The translations under genes were made by a program, and so were the position numbers. Source: Taibaiella lutea (GTDB lineage Bacteria > Bacteroidota > Bacteroidia > Chitinophagales > Chitinophagaceae). Taken from it: 64,000 nucleotides of DNA. Below, one piece after another: positions 53,731 to 63,007 of the stretch (positions are counted from its first letter, which is position 1; the number at the start of each line of letters is the position of its first letter). The stretch covers positions 245,591-309,590 of the forward strand of contig NZ_VWSH01000003.1 of NCBI RefSeq assembly GCF_008629695.1, in the 5' to 3' direction. Below the pieces are notes generated by a model that saw nothing but the letters and a program-made list of their open reading frames with translations, was not told the origin of the DNA and did not search any database.

Positions 53731-54801
53731 TTACAATTGTTCTCTGATTTTCAATAGTGTATTTTTCAATTCCAATAATGATTCTTTCAGATCGAGTTTA
53801 TTATTGACACCTGTCTTTTCCGCTTTCAGCTTTTCGCGGGCACCTTTAATGGTATGCTTTTTTTCTTTCACCAAATGGTGTATCAATCTAAGCTCGGCAA
53901 TGTCTTTAGGACTATATAACCGGTCACCTTTACGGGTGGTACGTGGCTTAAGCTTAAATTCGTTTGTCCAGAAACGTATGTGAGAAGTATTGACGGCAAA
54001 TAGTTGTGCCACTTCCCCGATGGTATAATACTTCTTATCTAAATTCCATTCCGGCAACGGCGCGACTTCTTCAAAAACTTCATCTTCCACAATGTCTTCA
54101 TCATCATTGTTTTCGGCAACAGGCGTGGTTGTTTCTTTCGGCAACTCCTTATTGATTACAGTGGCATTGTTCAGGTCAAATGCATAATTCTTCTGCATCA
54201 ATGCCGTGTAATCCAACTGAATCAATTCGCTTAATATCTGTTGGTTCAATTCTTTGTCAACACCTTCAGAAACTTCTTTTATTGTTTCCTGCGTTGTTTC
54301 AGGTTCGTTTATAATCTGAGGTGTTTCTTCTGATGTTTCAGCATGAGTTACAGCAGTATTATCTGATTCGGGAATACTTTGGTCTTCTTCGTTTCCTGCA
54401 GTAGCATAATAAGCTATTACAGATTCATTTTCAGGTACCTTGTCATCAACCAAACGCTCCTGTATATCGTTTTCAGGTTGTGAATCGGTTTGCAGATCAT
54501 CATTCCCCGGCGCTGTATCATATGCAGCAATAAATTCACTTTCCGGTATTTTGTCATCAACCAAACGTTCCGATTCAGATGCGATTGCCGGAATATCTTC
54601 TTCTTCAAATATAGATGGGCCAAGATCCTGTAGTTTCATTTCCTGTGAAACGATTTCATCTTCATTTTTATCAGTATCACTTTCCTCAGAAACAGTATTT
54701 GCAGCAGCTTTTGTCGCTTTTTCTTTCTTTGGTTTTTCTTTTGGCGGTTCCTTCGGAAAAAATTCTTCGTCGTCAAATAAGGTTAGTACGCGGGTTTCCA
54801 T
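53731..54801 (-). CDS. MerR-family regulator with long acidic N-terminal extension
   Basis: The start is set at ATG 54801; the frame runs eight codons further to a TTG. The C-terminal ~104 of 356 residues are a MerR-type HTH: YYTIGEVAQLFAVNTSHIRFWTNEF, RLYSPKDIAELRLIHHLVKEKKHTI and a terminal dimerisation helix. No effector-binding domain follows. The N-terminal ~250 residues are low-complexity and acidic (Glu/Asp/Ser/Thr-rich), with a duplicated ~45-residue unit (ERLVDDKIPESEFIAAY and ERLVDDKVPENESVIAY). Usual Bacteroidota relatives are about 110 residues long. The extension may be a disordered interaction region. The gene precedes the thioredoxin-like gene. Confidence 0.85.
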   Translation of the reverse strand: METRVLTLFDDEEFFPKEPPKEKPKKEKATKAAANTVSEESDTDKNEDEIVSQEMKLQDLGPSIFEEEDIPAIASESERLVDDKIPESEFIAAYDTAPGNDDLQTDSQPENDIQERLVDDKVPENESVIAYYATAGNEEDQSIPESDNTAVTHAETSEETPQIINEPETTQETIKEVSEGVDKELNQQILSELIQLDYTALMQKNYAFDLNNATVINKELPKETTTPVAENNDDEDIVEDEVFEEVAPLPEWNLDKKYYTIGEVAQLFAVNTSHIRFWTNEFKLKPRTTRKGDRLYSPKDIAELRLIHHLVKEKKHTIKGAREKLKAEKTGVNNKLDLKESLLELKNTLLKIREQL

Positions 54802-54862
54802 ATTCAAATGATTTGCTGAAAGCAAAATAAATTATTGTTTGTATTAAGGTGCTGATTGATAG

Positions 54863-54870
54863 CAAAGATA
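54863..54870 (-). promoter_or_regulatory. -7 element TATCTTTG of the MerR gene
   Basis: A perfect TAnnTTTG on the minus strand ends 61 nt before the ATG at 54801, in the divergent gap with the TonB receptor gene. Confidence 0.55.
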
Positions 54871-54969
54871 CCTCATTCGTAAAAGCGAAAACTATAAAAA
54901 TATCCACCTTTTACCGAAACTCTTTAGGGCTTTACCGAAAGGTGATTTAATTTCTATAATGCATTCTGC

Positions 54970-54977
54970 TACTTTTG
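54970..54977 (+). promoter_or_regulatory. -7 element TACTTTTG of the TonB receptor gene
   Basis: A perfect TAnnTTTG ends 18 nt before the ATG at 54996. The in-frame TTG at 54975 lies inside it and cannot be the start. Confidence 0.55.
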
Positions 54978-54995
54978 CACTACAATCAAAAAATC

Positions 54996-57173
54996 ATGAA
55001 TAAACTTTTTACTTTTTTATTCTTCATAATGCTTTCATTGGCTTCCATCAATGGATTTGCACAAAAAATCATTAAAGGGAAAATAACGGATGAAAAAGGA
55101 GGTCCGCTGAGTGGTGCCAGTATTTCATTGGAAAATACATTGGATGGAACTACCAGCGATTCGCTTGGCAATTTTAAATTATCCACGACCGAATCAGGTG
55201 AGCAAGTCCTGGTAATTTCAGTAATCGGATATGAAAGTGTGAACAAATCTTTGAATGTTGACAATGCTACTGATGTACTTGATTTCAAACTGGCTTCGGC
55301 TACAAATATGCTGGAACAGGTAAACATTACAGCCGGAAGTTTCGGTTCAGCAGACGGCACACAAAAAACAGTTTTAGAACCTTTGGATATCGTTACCACA
55401 GCAGGTTCGGGCGCTGACCCTATCCAGGCAATGCAAATGTTACCCGGTGTTCAAAAGAATGGAAACATGACTGGCCTAATGGTACGTGGCGGAGATGCAA
55501 GTGAAGCAGCAATTGTGGTAGACGGATTGACTTTGCAAAATCCGTTTTTCAGTGATGTGCCCGGTGTTCAGCAACGCAGCCGTTTCGGGGCTTTCCAGTT
55601 TAAAGGCATTGCTTTCAGCAGTGGCGGATACAGCGCCCGTTATGGTCAGGCAATGTCTTCCGTTCTTGAAATGAACACGCTCGACATTCCCGATAACAGC
55701 ACTATTAATCTGGGCATCTTTATGGCCGGACTGTATGCATCAGGTACCAAATTATTTGACAATAACAATATGAGTGTGACTGCTACAGCAAATTATACCA
55801 ATCTGTCGCCATTTTACGGTATTGCCAAAACCAATTTCGATTTCTATGATGTGCCTGAAGGCGGTGGTGGTTCCTTAAGCTATATCTGGAAAACGAAGAA
55901 GGGTGGCATTTTGAAGGTAATGGGTAATTATTCGCAAACAAATTCCGGCATCAGGATACCTGACCCTTATGAAGCCGGAACAGATGTAAATTATTCCATC
56001 AAAAATAAAAATGCTTATACACAGGCTACGTTCAAACAGAATCTGGGAGAGAAGTTGAGGTGGTTTACTGCAGCCTCTTATTCTTACAATAAGGATAATA
56101 CCAAATGGGATACTTTACCAATGGGTAACCTTGAAAAGCGTGCACAAATAAGAAGTGAACTAACCTGGTATGCCAATACAAGATTCAATCTGGTTATGGG
56201 TGGCGAATATCAATATTTCGATGTAAACCGCAATTATGATTCTTTCACCAATGCATTTACAGAACATCAGATTGCGCTGTACGCCGAGGGTGAATGGACT
56301 CCCATTTATTGGCTGGCATTTAAGCCGGGCGTACGTTTAGAGCATAGTGCATTATTAAAAACAACCACGTTGGCTCCGCGCTTTGCTGCATCTGTCAAAA
56401 CAAGTAAATACAGCTCTGCTTCTTTTGCTACCGGCTTGTTTTACCAAAACCCCGACAAGCAATATTTATTACAGGGGTACAGACCCGATCAGCAACTGGC
56501 CATTCACTACATAGCCAATTACACTTATATGGTTAATGACCGGACATTCAGGCTGGAAGGCTACTATAAAAGCTATGACCAGCTTGTTCATGAATCTATT
56601 GCCCAAACAATTAACCAGTATGATCCCAATACTTACAGATACATTAACGGGCCTGTTGATAATAGCGGGCATGGTTATGCAACAGGGTTAGAGTTCTTTT
56701 GGCGCGATAAAAAAACGGTTAAGAATCTTGATTATTGGTTATCCTACAGCTATATAAATACAAAGAGATTATACCAGAATTTTCCGGTAGAAGCTACGCC
56801 AGGCTTCATTTCCAATCATAACGTAAGCTTGGTAACCAAATATTGGATTGAAAAACTCAATTGTATGGCAAGCGGTACGTTCTCTTATGCAAGCGGAAAG
56901 CCGTATTATAATCCTAATAATCCTGAGTTTTTAGGAGACAAAGCATCTGCTTATCAAAATCTTTCATTGCAGGTTGCACATCTTCGTTCTTTTGGAAAAT
57001 GGTTCGCCGTGTTTTATGTCAGCGTAGATAATGTGCTGAACAGGAAAAATATATTTGGTTATCGTTATTCTACAGATGGCCAAAACCGTTATCCCATCGA
57101 ACCCGCCATGTACAGGACCATATTTGCAGGGATTAATATTTCATTAAGCAAGTTTGACAAGGATGAATTGTAA
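54996..57173 (+). CDS. TonB-dependent receptor with carboxypeptidase-like regulatory domain
   Basis: The 725-residue protein has a signal peptide (ending NGFAQ) and a carboxypeptidase-D-regulatory-like beta sandwich (about 24-110, KGKITDEKGGPLSGASISLENT). A plug domain follows (about 115-230: PIQAMQMLPGVQ, GLMVRGGDASEAAIVVDGLTLQNP, RYGQAMSSVLEM), then an outer membrane beta barrel. It is shorter than SusC-type receptors and has no SusD partner, so it probably takes up a small ligand such as a metal chelate or vitamin with TonB energy. The substrate is unknown. Confidence 0.9.
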   Translation: MNKLFTFLFFIMLSLASINGFAQKIIKGKITDEKGGPLSGASISLENTLDGTTSDSLGNFKLSTTESGEQVLVISVIGYESVNKSLNVDNATDVLDFKLASATNMLEQVNITAGSFGSADGTQKTVLEPLDIVTTAGSGADPIQAMQMLPGVQKNGNMTGLMVRGGDASEAAIVVDGLTLQNPFFSDVPGVQQRSRFGAFQFKGIAFSSGGYSARYGQAMSSVLEMNTLDIPDNSTINLGIFMAGLYASGTKLFDNNNMSVTATANYTNLSPFYGIAKTNFDFYDVPEGGGGSLSYIWKTKKGGILKVMGNYSQTNSGIRIPDPYEAGTDVNYSIKNKNAYTQATFKQNLGEKLRWFTAASYSYNKDNTKWDTLPMGNLEKRAQIRSELTWYANTRFNLVMGGEYQYFDVNRNYDSFTNAFTEHQIALYAEGEWTPIYWLAFKPGVRLEHSALLKTTTLAPRFAASVKTSKYSSASFATGLFYQNPDKQYLLQGYRPDQQLAIHYIANYTYMVNDRTFRLEGYYKSYDQLVHESIAQTINQYDPNTYRYINGPVDNSGHGYATGLEFFWRDKKTVKNLDYWLSYSYINTKRLYQNFPVEATPGFISNHNVSLVTKYWIEKLNCMASGTFSYASGKPYYNPNNPEFLGDKASAYQNLSLQVAHLRSFGKWFAVFYVSVDNVLNRKNIFGYRYSTDGQNRYPIEPAMYRTIFAGINISLSKFDKDEL

Positions 57174-57178
57174 TTTTG
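57171..57178 (+). promoter_or_regulatory. -7 element TAATTTTG of the ABC exporter genes
   Basis: A perfect TAnnTTTG overlaps the TonB receptor stop codon. TTTG at 57153-57156 is 14 nt upstream. It lies 46 nt before the first ABC gene. Confidence 0.45.
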
Positions 57179-57223
57179 TCTTTTTAAAAGTACTTATCTA
57201 CACGGATTTCTATTTTAAATCAA

Positions 57224-58966
57224 ATGTCGAAACCAAAACTTACAGCAGAACAAAAGGCAGCCAGACCCAATTTGTTACATTTGCTAAAACCATATAAAGG
57301 CCTCATTGCAGGCCTTTTATTGTTTGCGTTATTAAGCAACGCATTAACACTTGTCATTCCTAAACTGATTCAGATCGGTATAGATGATTATACAAAGGGT
57401 AGCTTCAGCCTGAAAAATATAGTTATCGAATTCAGCATTGCATCAGTATTGATTTTTGTTTTGCTATATGCCCAAAGCATTCTGCAGACTTATGCTTCGG
57501 AAAAGGTAGCGCGGAACCTGCGCAAAGATTTATCTGCAAAAATTTCGCAGCAAAGTTTCATACATATACAGGAAGCCACGCCGGCAAAGCTTCTGACTAA
57601 TCTTACTTCTGATGTAGATGCAATAAAAATGTTTGTGTCACAGGCCATTGTTTCTATTGTTTCTTCCATTGTATTAATTATTGGTACGGCTGTATTACTG
57701 GTAAGCATTAATGTAAAACTTGGCTTGATGGTCCTACTTATTATTCCGATTATCGGCGTAACATTTATGGTGGTCTTTAAAAAGGTAAAAGTGTTATTCA
57801 AAAAAGGACAGGAAGTAATTGACTGGCTAAACAAGGTTATAAATGAAAGTATAATAGGGGCAGCATTGATACGTGTTCTGAATGCACAAAGTATAGAATA
57901 CAACAAATTCATGGACGCAAGCCTGGAAGCAAAAAACCTTGGTATGTCTATTCTTCGCTTGTTTGCATTATTGATTCCTGTCATTGTTTTTACTGCTAAT
58001 ATGGCCAGACTTGCCGTGGTTGCCATCGGCGGACATTATGTTATAAATAAAGGAATGACTTTAGGAGATTTTGCGGCATTCAGCAGCTATATTTCTATCC
58101 TGATTTTCCCGATACTTATGATAGGCTTTATGAGTAATGTCATTGCCCGCGCTTCTGCATCTTACGGAAGAATACATGCTACGCTTCATACGCCCGGCAC
58201 CATTGACAACGGAACTGTTACAAATGAGCTGCAAGGCAATATTGAATTGAAAGATATAACCATCACTTATGGAGAAAAAGCGGCATTAAAAGATGTTTCG
58301 TTTAAAGTGGATGCAAAGACCAGAACGGCTATAATCGGGCCTACAGCAGCAGGTAAATCGCAATTATTATATCTGTTGACTACTTTAATAAAACCAGATA
58401 AGGGCGCAATACTTTACGATAACATTCTTATTGATGAATATAAACAGGAAGCGTTACTAAGTCAGATCGGGCTTGCATTTCAGGATAGCATTATTTTCAA
58501 CATGAGTGTAAGGGAGAATATTGCATTCAATGCAAATGTTACGGAAGCAGCCATGAATAAAGCAATAGAAACAGCCGAGCTTGGCGATTTTATTGAGACG
58601 CTACCCGAGAAACTGGAAACAATTATCTCGGAAAGAGGCAACAGTCTTTCAGGCGGACAGAAACAACGGGTAATGCTGGCAAGAGCATTAGCTATTGAAC
58701 CCCGGATTTTGCTGCTGGACGATTTTACGGCAAGGGTTGACAACCAGACCGAACAAAAGATTTTAGCTAATTTAAAAAGAAATTATCCCGGTATCACCTT
58801 ACTGTCTATTACTCAAAAAATAGCTTCTGCGAAAGATTTCGACCAGATTATATTACTAATGGAAGGCGAATTGATAGCAAAAGGAACGCATGAAACACTG
58901 ATGAAAACCTGTCCTGAATATATTCAGATTTATGATTCACAGCAATCGCTTGAAGCATCACATTAA
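57224..58966 (+). CDS. ABC exporter half-transporter with degenerate catalytic site
   Basis: The 580-residue protein has six transmembrane helices (about 20-320) and an ATPase domain. It carries Walker A GPTAAGKS (372-379) and a standard signature LSGGQ (475-479). Walker B reads LLDDF, with Asp (D500) where the catalytic Glu usually stands. The H-loop His is replaced by Gln (Q531 in SITQKI). This is the pattern of the partner with a non-hydrolysing site in heterodimeric exporters such as TM287/288 or BmrCD. The other half is encoded 44 nt downstream. The export substrate cannot be inferred. Confidence 0.92.
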   Translation: MSKPKLTAEQKAARPNLLHLLKPYKGLIAGLLLFALLSNALTLVIPKLIQIGIDDYTKGSFSLKNIVIEFSIASVLIFVLLYAQSILQTYASEKVARNLRKDLSAKISQQSFIHIQEATPAKLLTNLTSDVDAIKMFVSQAIVSIVSSIVLIIGTAVLLVSINVKLGLMVLLIIPIIGVTFMVVFKKVKVLFKKGQEVIDWLNKVINESIIGAALIRVLNAQSIEYNKFMDASLEAKNLGMSILRLFALLIPVIVFTANMARLAVVAIGGHYVINKGMTLGDFAAFSSYISILIFPILMIGFMSNVIARASASYGRIHATLHTPGTIDNGTVTNELQGNIELKDITITYGEKAALKDVSFKVDAKTRTAIIGPTAAGKSQLLYLLTTLIKPDKGAILYDNILIDEYKQEALLSQIGLAFQDSIIFNMSVRENIAFNANVTEAAMNKAIETAELGDFIETLPEKLETIISERGNSLSGGQKQRVMLARALAIEPRILLLDDFTARVDNQTEQKILANLKRNYPGITLLSITQKIASAKDFDQIILLMEGELIAKGTHETLMKTCPEYIQIYDSQQSLEASH

Positions 58967-59010
58967 CAGGGAACATACACCAATTGTAATAGTTTATATC
59001 GAAAACAGAA

Positions 59011-60771
59011 ATGAATTACGATCTTAATATCGAACAGAAAAGCAGTACAGGCGCAGCCTTGCGAAAGATGCTGCAATTCATGTCTTCGGAGAAAAAAGAA
59101 CTTTACCTCGCTTTTTTTGTGATGTTGCTGAATGCAGGCATTACAATGCTGGTACCTTATGTTATTGGTTACACCATTGACCATTACATTAAAAACAGCG
59201 ACTATAAAATGCTGATGACTTTTTCGGGCTTTCTTTTTGTATTGTATATTATCTGGGCAGGAACAGAATATTTACAAACAAAATTGATGGGAGGTGTTGG
59301 GCAACGAATGCTGTATGCGTTACGTAATCAGGTTTTTGAGAAACTGCAACAATTTCCTGTGGCTTTCTTTAATCAAAACAAAAGCGGTGATTTAATATCG
59401 CGTATCAATAATGATACGGATAAAGTAAACCAGTTTTTTTCCCAATCGCTGATGCAGTTTGTAGATAGTATTTTCACTATGTTGGGCGCAGCAGCTTTCT
59501 TGCTGGCAATTAATATTGAGCTCGGAGCAGCCTCACTTGTGCCCGGTGTGTGTATCTTAATATTTGTTCAACTGGTTTCGGGATGGGTGAAAAAGAAAAA
59601 TGCAGGCAGCATGAAAAGTACGGGCGGCATGAGCGCCGAAATTCAGGAAAGCCTTCAGAATTTCAGGACTATTATTACATTCAACAGAAGGGATTATTTC
59701 AGAAAACGTTTTGATGAGGTAAATGAAGAAAACTACAAAGCGGCTATAGGCGCAGGTTTGGCAAATAATATTTTCACGCCTGTATTTACATTGTTCTCAA
59801 ATATTGCGCAGCTTATTGTTTTGGCTTTCGGTATTTATCTCATTACAAAGGGGCAATTTACGGTCGGTTTGCTGATAAGTTTTATTGCCTATGTCCAGAA
59901 CTTTTATTTTCCCCTGCGTCAATTGGCTGCACTATGGGCAAGTTTTCAAACAGCTATGGCAGCATGGGACAGGATTGCAGTAATACTGAGTCTGGAAGCC
60001 CCTGCAGAAAAAGTCAGGGAACTAAATGTAAAGTCGTTGAACTTCGGTCAGTCGCCCCTTCTGGAATTCTCCAATGTTTCTTTTGCTTATCCGAATGGGA
60101 AACAGGTATTGAATGATATCAATTTCAAAATGGAACAAGGCAAGACTTATGCTTTGGTTGGCCCTACAGGTGGAGGAAAAACGACAACAGCAATGCTGAT
60201 AGCAAGGCTTTATGACCCTACAGAAGGAATGGTACTCCTGCATGGCAAAGACATCAAACAATTTGAAGCAAGTGAACGTACCCATGAAATAGGCTTTATT
60301 CTTCAGGAGCCATTATTATTTACCGGAACGGTAAAGGATAATATACTTTACGGGAATGAAAAGTATAAAGATTTCGACGAGGAAAAGTTAATGGAAGTGT
60401 TGCAACATGAGGGATTAAACCAGCTTGTTCAAAGGTTTGATGACGGGCTGAAAACAAAAGTCCAGGCAAATGGTGAGAGCATCAGTTTAGGACAAAAACA
60501 GCTTATAGCCTTTATCAGAGCTGTTTTAAGAAAACCTTCCCTTCTGATACTGGATGAAGCGACTGCAAATATCGATACCGTAACGGAACAATTATTGGAA
60601 GATATCCTGAAGAAACTACCTCAAGAAACCACCAAAGTAATTATCGCACACCGGCTCAATACAATTGAAAATGCTGATGAAATCTTCTTTGTAAACAGTG
60701 GTTCTTTGCAAACTGCAGGCTCATTGAAAAACGCCATGAGCATGCTTTTGGAAGGGAAACGTGCAAGTTGA
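59011..60771 (+). CDS. ABC exporter half-transporter, catalytic partner
   Basis: The 586-residue protein has six transmembrane helices and an ATPase domain with Walker A GPTGGGKT (384-391). Walker B LILDEA has the catalytic Glu (E516), and the H-loop IAHRL has H547. Its signature is ISLGQ (491-495) rather than LSGGQ. Paired with the upstream protein, one composite site has intact E, H and LSGGQ; the other has D, Q and SLGQ. The genes are 44 nt apart, so they form one heterodimeric exporter of drugs or lipids. Confidence 0.93.
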   Translation: MNYDLNIEQKSSTGAALRKMLQFMSSEKKELYLAFFVMLLNAGITMLVPYVIGYTIDHYIKNSDYKMLMTFSGFLFVLYIIWAGTEYLQTKLMGGVGQRMLYALRNQVFEKLQQFPVAFFNQNKSGDLISRINNDTDKVNQFFSQSLMQFVDSIFTMLGAAAFLLAINIELGAASLVPGVCILIFVQLVSGWVKKKNAGSMKSTGGMSAEIQESLQNFRTIITFNRRDYFRKRFDEVNEENYKAAIGAGLANNIFTPVFTLFSNIAQLIVLAFGIYLITKGQFTVGLLISFIAYVQNFYFPLRQLAALWASFQTAMAAWDRIAVILSLEAPAEKVRELNVKSLNFGQSPLLEFSNVSFAYPNGKQVLNDINFKMEQGKTYALVGPTGGGKTTTAMLIARLYDPTEGMVLLHGKDIKQFEASERTHEIGFILQEPLLFTGTVKDNILYGNEKYKDFDEEKLMEVLQHEGLNQLVQRFDDGLKTKVQANGESISLGQKQLIAFIRAVLRKPSLLILDEATANIDTVTEQLLEDILKKLPQETTKVIIAHRLNTIENADEIFFVNSGSLQTAGSLKNAMSMLLEGKRAS

Positions 60772-60803
60772 TATTTAGCTGTGAACTGAAATTCACAGCT
60801 ATA

Positions 60804-61850
60804 CTAAAACCAACCTTTTTTCCTGAAGTATAATAACATTAAAACTGAAATGGATAACATAATCAATACTGTATAAACAAATCCATGTGGATGATCCGAA
60901 AATGGAATCTTAACAAAATTCATCCCAAACACGCCGCCGATAACGGTTGCAGGTGCCAATATGGTTGTAACCACAGTCAGGATTTTCATTACTTCATTCA
61001 TCTTTGTGTTGACCTGATTCACATATAAGTCCTGAAGGTTTGTCGCCATTTCCCTGTAATTTTCAGTGTATTCGATAGCTAATGTAATATGGTCATAAAC
61101 ATCTTTGAAATATTTACGATTTGCATCAAGCACTAAAGGATTTTCTGAATGCCGGAAAGAATTAATCAATTCACGAACCGGCGTAATGGCCCGTTTCAAG
61201 GTCATAAGTTCATGACGGATTAAAGATACTTTCAATAAAATGGAATCATTCGGCTTTCTGATAACTTCATCTTCCAGTCGTTCCAGCCGTTCCGATAGTT
61301 TTTCAATAACGGTATAATAATCATCCACTACCGCGTCCATTAAACAATAAGCGAGATAATCGGCTCCCCTTTCCCTTACAGGTGTTTTAGGATTCTTTAG
61401 CCTTTCCCGTAATGGATTGAACGGATCCTGGGTCGGGTCAGGTTGAAAAGAAATGAGTAGATTCTCTGACAATACAATGCTTAACTGTTCTATTTGTATC
61501 AAACCCGTATTAGTATTATAATACAGCATTGGCATGAGGGCGAACAAATGAGAATCTATGTCGTCTGATTTTGCACGTTGGCCAATACTGAGGATATCTT
61601 CTGCCAACAGCGGGTGAATGTGAAAACGTTCGCAAAGTTCCTCCACTTCTTCTTTTCGCAAACCATCTACATTAATCCATGTAACGTTTTGAGGATCTAT
61701 ATGGAATGTACATTGCTCAAAAGACTTTGTAGCAAAGGTTTCTATTGTTTTTTCATTGTAACTGTAATTCGAATATACCGTAGGCATATCAGGCAGCGTT
61801 ACAATTTCTCTTTTAGGATTATAAGTGCTGAGTTTCTTCCTTTTGTTCAT
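60804..61850 (-). CDS. corA: Magnesium/cobalt transporter CorA
   Basis: The start is ATG 61850; the upstream frame begins with TTG and adds 16 residues. The 348-residue protein has the cytoplasmic alpha/beta domain, the long stalk helix (about 185-290), two C-terminal transmembrane helices and the pore signature GMN in GGVFGMNFVKIP. It forms a pentameric Mg2+ channel in the inner membrane. It is monocistronic. Confidence 0.94.
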   Translation of the reverse strand: MNKRKKLSTYNPKREIVTLPDMPTVYSNYSYNEKTIETFATKSFEQCTFHIDPQNVTWINVDGLRKEEVEELCERFHIHPLLAEDILSIGQRAKSDDIDSHLFALMPMLYYNTNTGLIQIEQLSIVLSENLLISFQPDPTQDPFNPLRERLKNPKTPVRERGADYLAYCLMDAVVDDYYTVIEKLSERLERLEDEVIRKPNDSILLKVSLIRHELMTLKRAITPVRELINSFRHSENPLVLDANRKYFKDVYDHITLAIEYTENYREMATNLQDLYVNQVNTKMNEVMKILTVVTTILAPATVIGGVFGMNFVKIPFSDHPHGFVYTVLIMLSISVLMLLYFRKKGWF

Positions 61851-61922
61851 AATAGGAAGAAACTGACCAATTGTTTTATTATAGGCTCTGCGAAACAATT
61901 TGCGTTATTTGTAAGTATAAAA

Positions 61923-61950
61923 AAAGACACCGTTTGGTGTCTTTCAAAAG
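61923..61950 (-). terminator. Terminator of the outer-membrane barrel gene
   Basis: A perfect 9-bp stem AAAGACACC/GGTGTCTTT with a 4-nt loop is followed by T residues on the minus strand, 22 nt past the stop at 61966. Confidence 0.8.
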
Positions 61951-61965
61951 TAAAATATTTTATGG

Positions 61966-62685
61966 TTAATAACGCGGCCTGTTTGTTACGTTAAAGAAAT
62001 AACCAATGGTAATACCGCCGCCTGAATTGCGGAATGCATTGTCAGCACTGCCACCCGGCGCAATGTTTAACAAACCGATACCATAATAGGCGCGAAAGAA
62101 AACACCGACAGGCAATTCATATCCTAATGTTACGTTTGCGCTCATATCAAATCTACGTAAATCGTTATTAACGCGGTCATTTCCATAACTTACAGAGTTA
62201 TCATAAATAGTTGGCCTGTCAATGCCATTAGTTGTGTAAGTATATTCTCTTTTAAAGCCGCCGCCTACACCAACATTGAAGGATGGTCCCACACCAAAAA
62301 AGAAATGCGGATCATCAAATTCAGGACCTGTTTTAAACAAGGCATAAACCGGTAATTGTAAATAGGTTATTCCATATTTACGATGATCTGTTTCACTGGA
62401 AGGAATTCCTGAACCCGTCTTGTAATAACGAGTATAATTGCTTTCAGTACCATTATTGGTAGAAATATAAAGTCCTGTCTGTAATGAAAATGATTGGCTG
62501 AACTGAAAGTCGGCAGTTGCTCCTGCTTTAAAACCCAATTGATAATTGGTGGAATAATCTGTTCCGTTAATATTTTGAGACATGGTAGTAAGCGTTGCTC
62601 CAACTTCCGGGCCTACTTTAATATCTTGTGCCGTAGCTACTGAACCTAAGCCTAACAGCCCAATAATCGATAGAATTTTTTTCAT
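61966..62685 (-). CDS. Outer membrane beta-barrel protein (PorT-like family)
   Basis: The start is ATG 62685; the frame opens six codons earlier at a TTG overlapped by the promoter region. The ~239-residue protein has a signal peptide (ending VATAQ) and alternating hydrophobic strands with Gly-rich turns, such as EVGATLTTMSQNINGTDYS, FQFSQSFSLQTGLYIS and FFFGVGPSFNVGVGGGF. The C-terminal segment is GGGITIGYFFNV. This is the outer-membrane beta-barrel 2/PorT-like type common in Bacteroidota. It sits in the outer membrane; the ligand is unknown. Confidence 0.85.
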   Translation of the reverse strand: MKKILSIIGLLGLGSVATAQDIKVGPEVGATLTTMSQNINGTDYSTNYQLGFKAGATADFQFSQSFSLQTGLYISTNNGTESNYTRYYKTGSGIPSSETDHRKYGITYLQLPVYALFKTGPEFDDPHFFFGVGPSFNVGVGGGFKREYTYTTNGIDRPTIYDNSVSYGNDRVNNDLRRFDMSANVTLGYELPVGVFFRAYYGIGLLNIAPGGSADNAFRNSGGGITIGYFFNVTNRPRY

Positions 62686-62704
62686 TATACTTCTTTTGGT
62701 CAAA

Positions 62705-62712
62705 CAAAGATA
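62705..62712 (-). promoter_or_regulatory. -7 element TATCTTTG of the beta-barrel gene
   Basis: A perfect TAnnTTTG on the minus strand ends 19 nt before the ATG at 62685. Confidence 0.55.
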
Positions 62713-63007
62713 ATTTTCCTGAGGGTAAATTAAAATTTTTTACGAAAAAATAGTAAAAAGTACTCAAATTATAATCCTGCAATGTTTTCAGATAGAATGT
62801 GAACATTATGCTGAACACTTTCAAAACACCGATTCATATAAATACAAAAATGCCTGGACATATCTTTTATTTGTCCAAACATATTTTGTAAAGGATAGGA
62901 GGGGCCGTTTATTATCGCGAAAATAAACTACTGCCCGGATTGTTTATACATTGTTTTGATAACGGGCGTTTTTTCTTGAGAACGTTTTTTCAAATAGGAA
63001 TCTGGCA
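62713..63007. other. Gap with three hairpins and a T run, possible small RNA
   Basis: The gap contains TGGACA/TGTCCA (62855-62860 with 62872-62877), GTTTATT/AATAAAC (62907-62913 with 62922-62928) and GCCCG/CGGGC (62933-62937 with 62963-62967). The last is followed by TTTTTT (62969-62974) on the plus strand. No plus-strand gene precedes it. A clear promoter was not found, so a small RNA is only a possibility. Confidence 0.25.
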
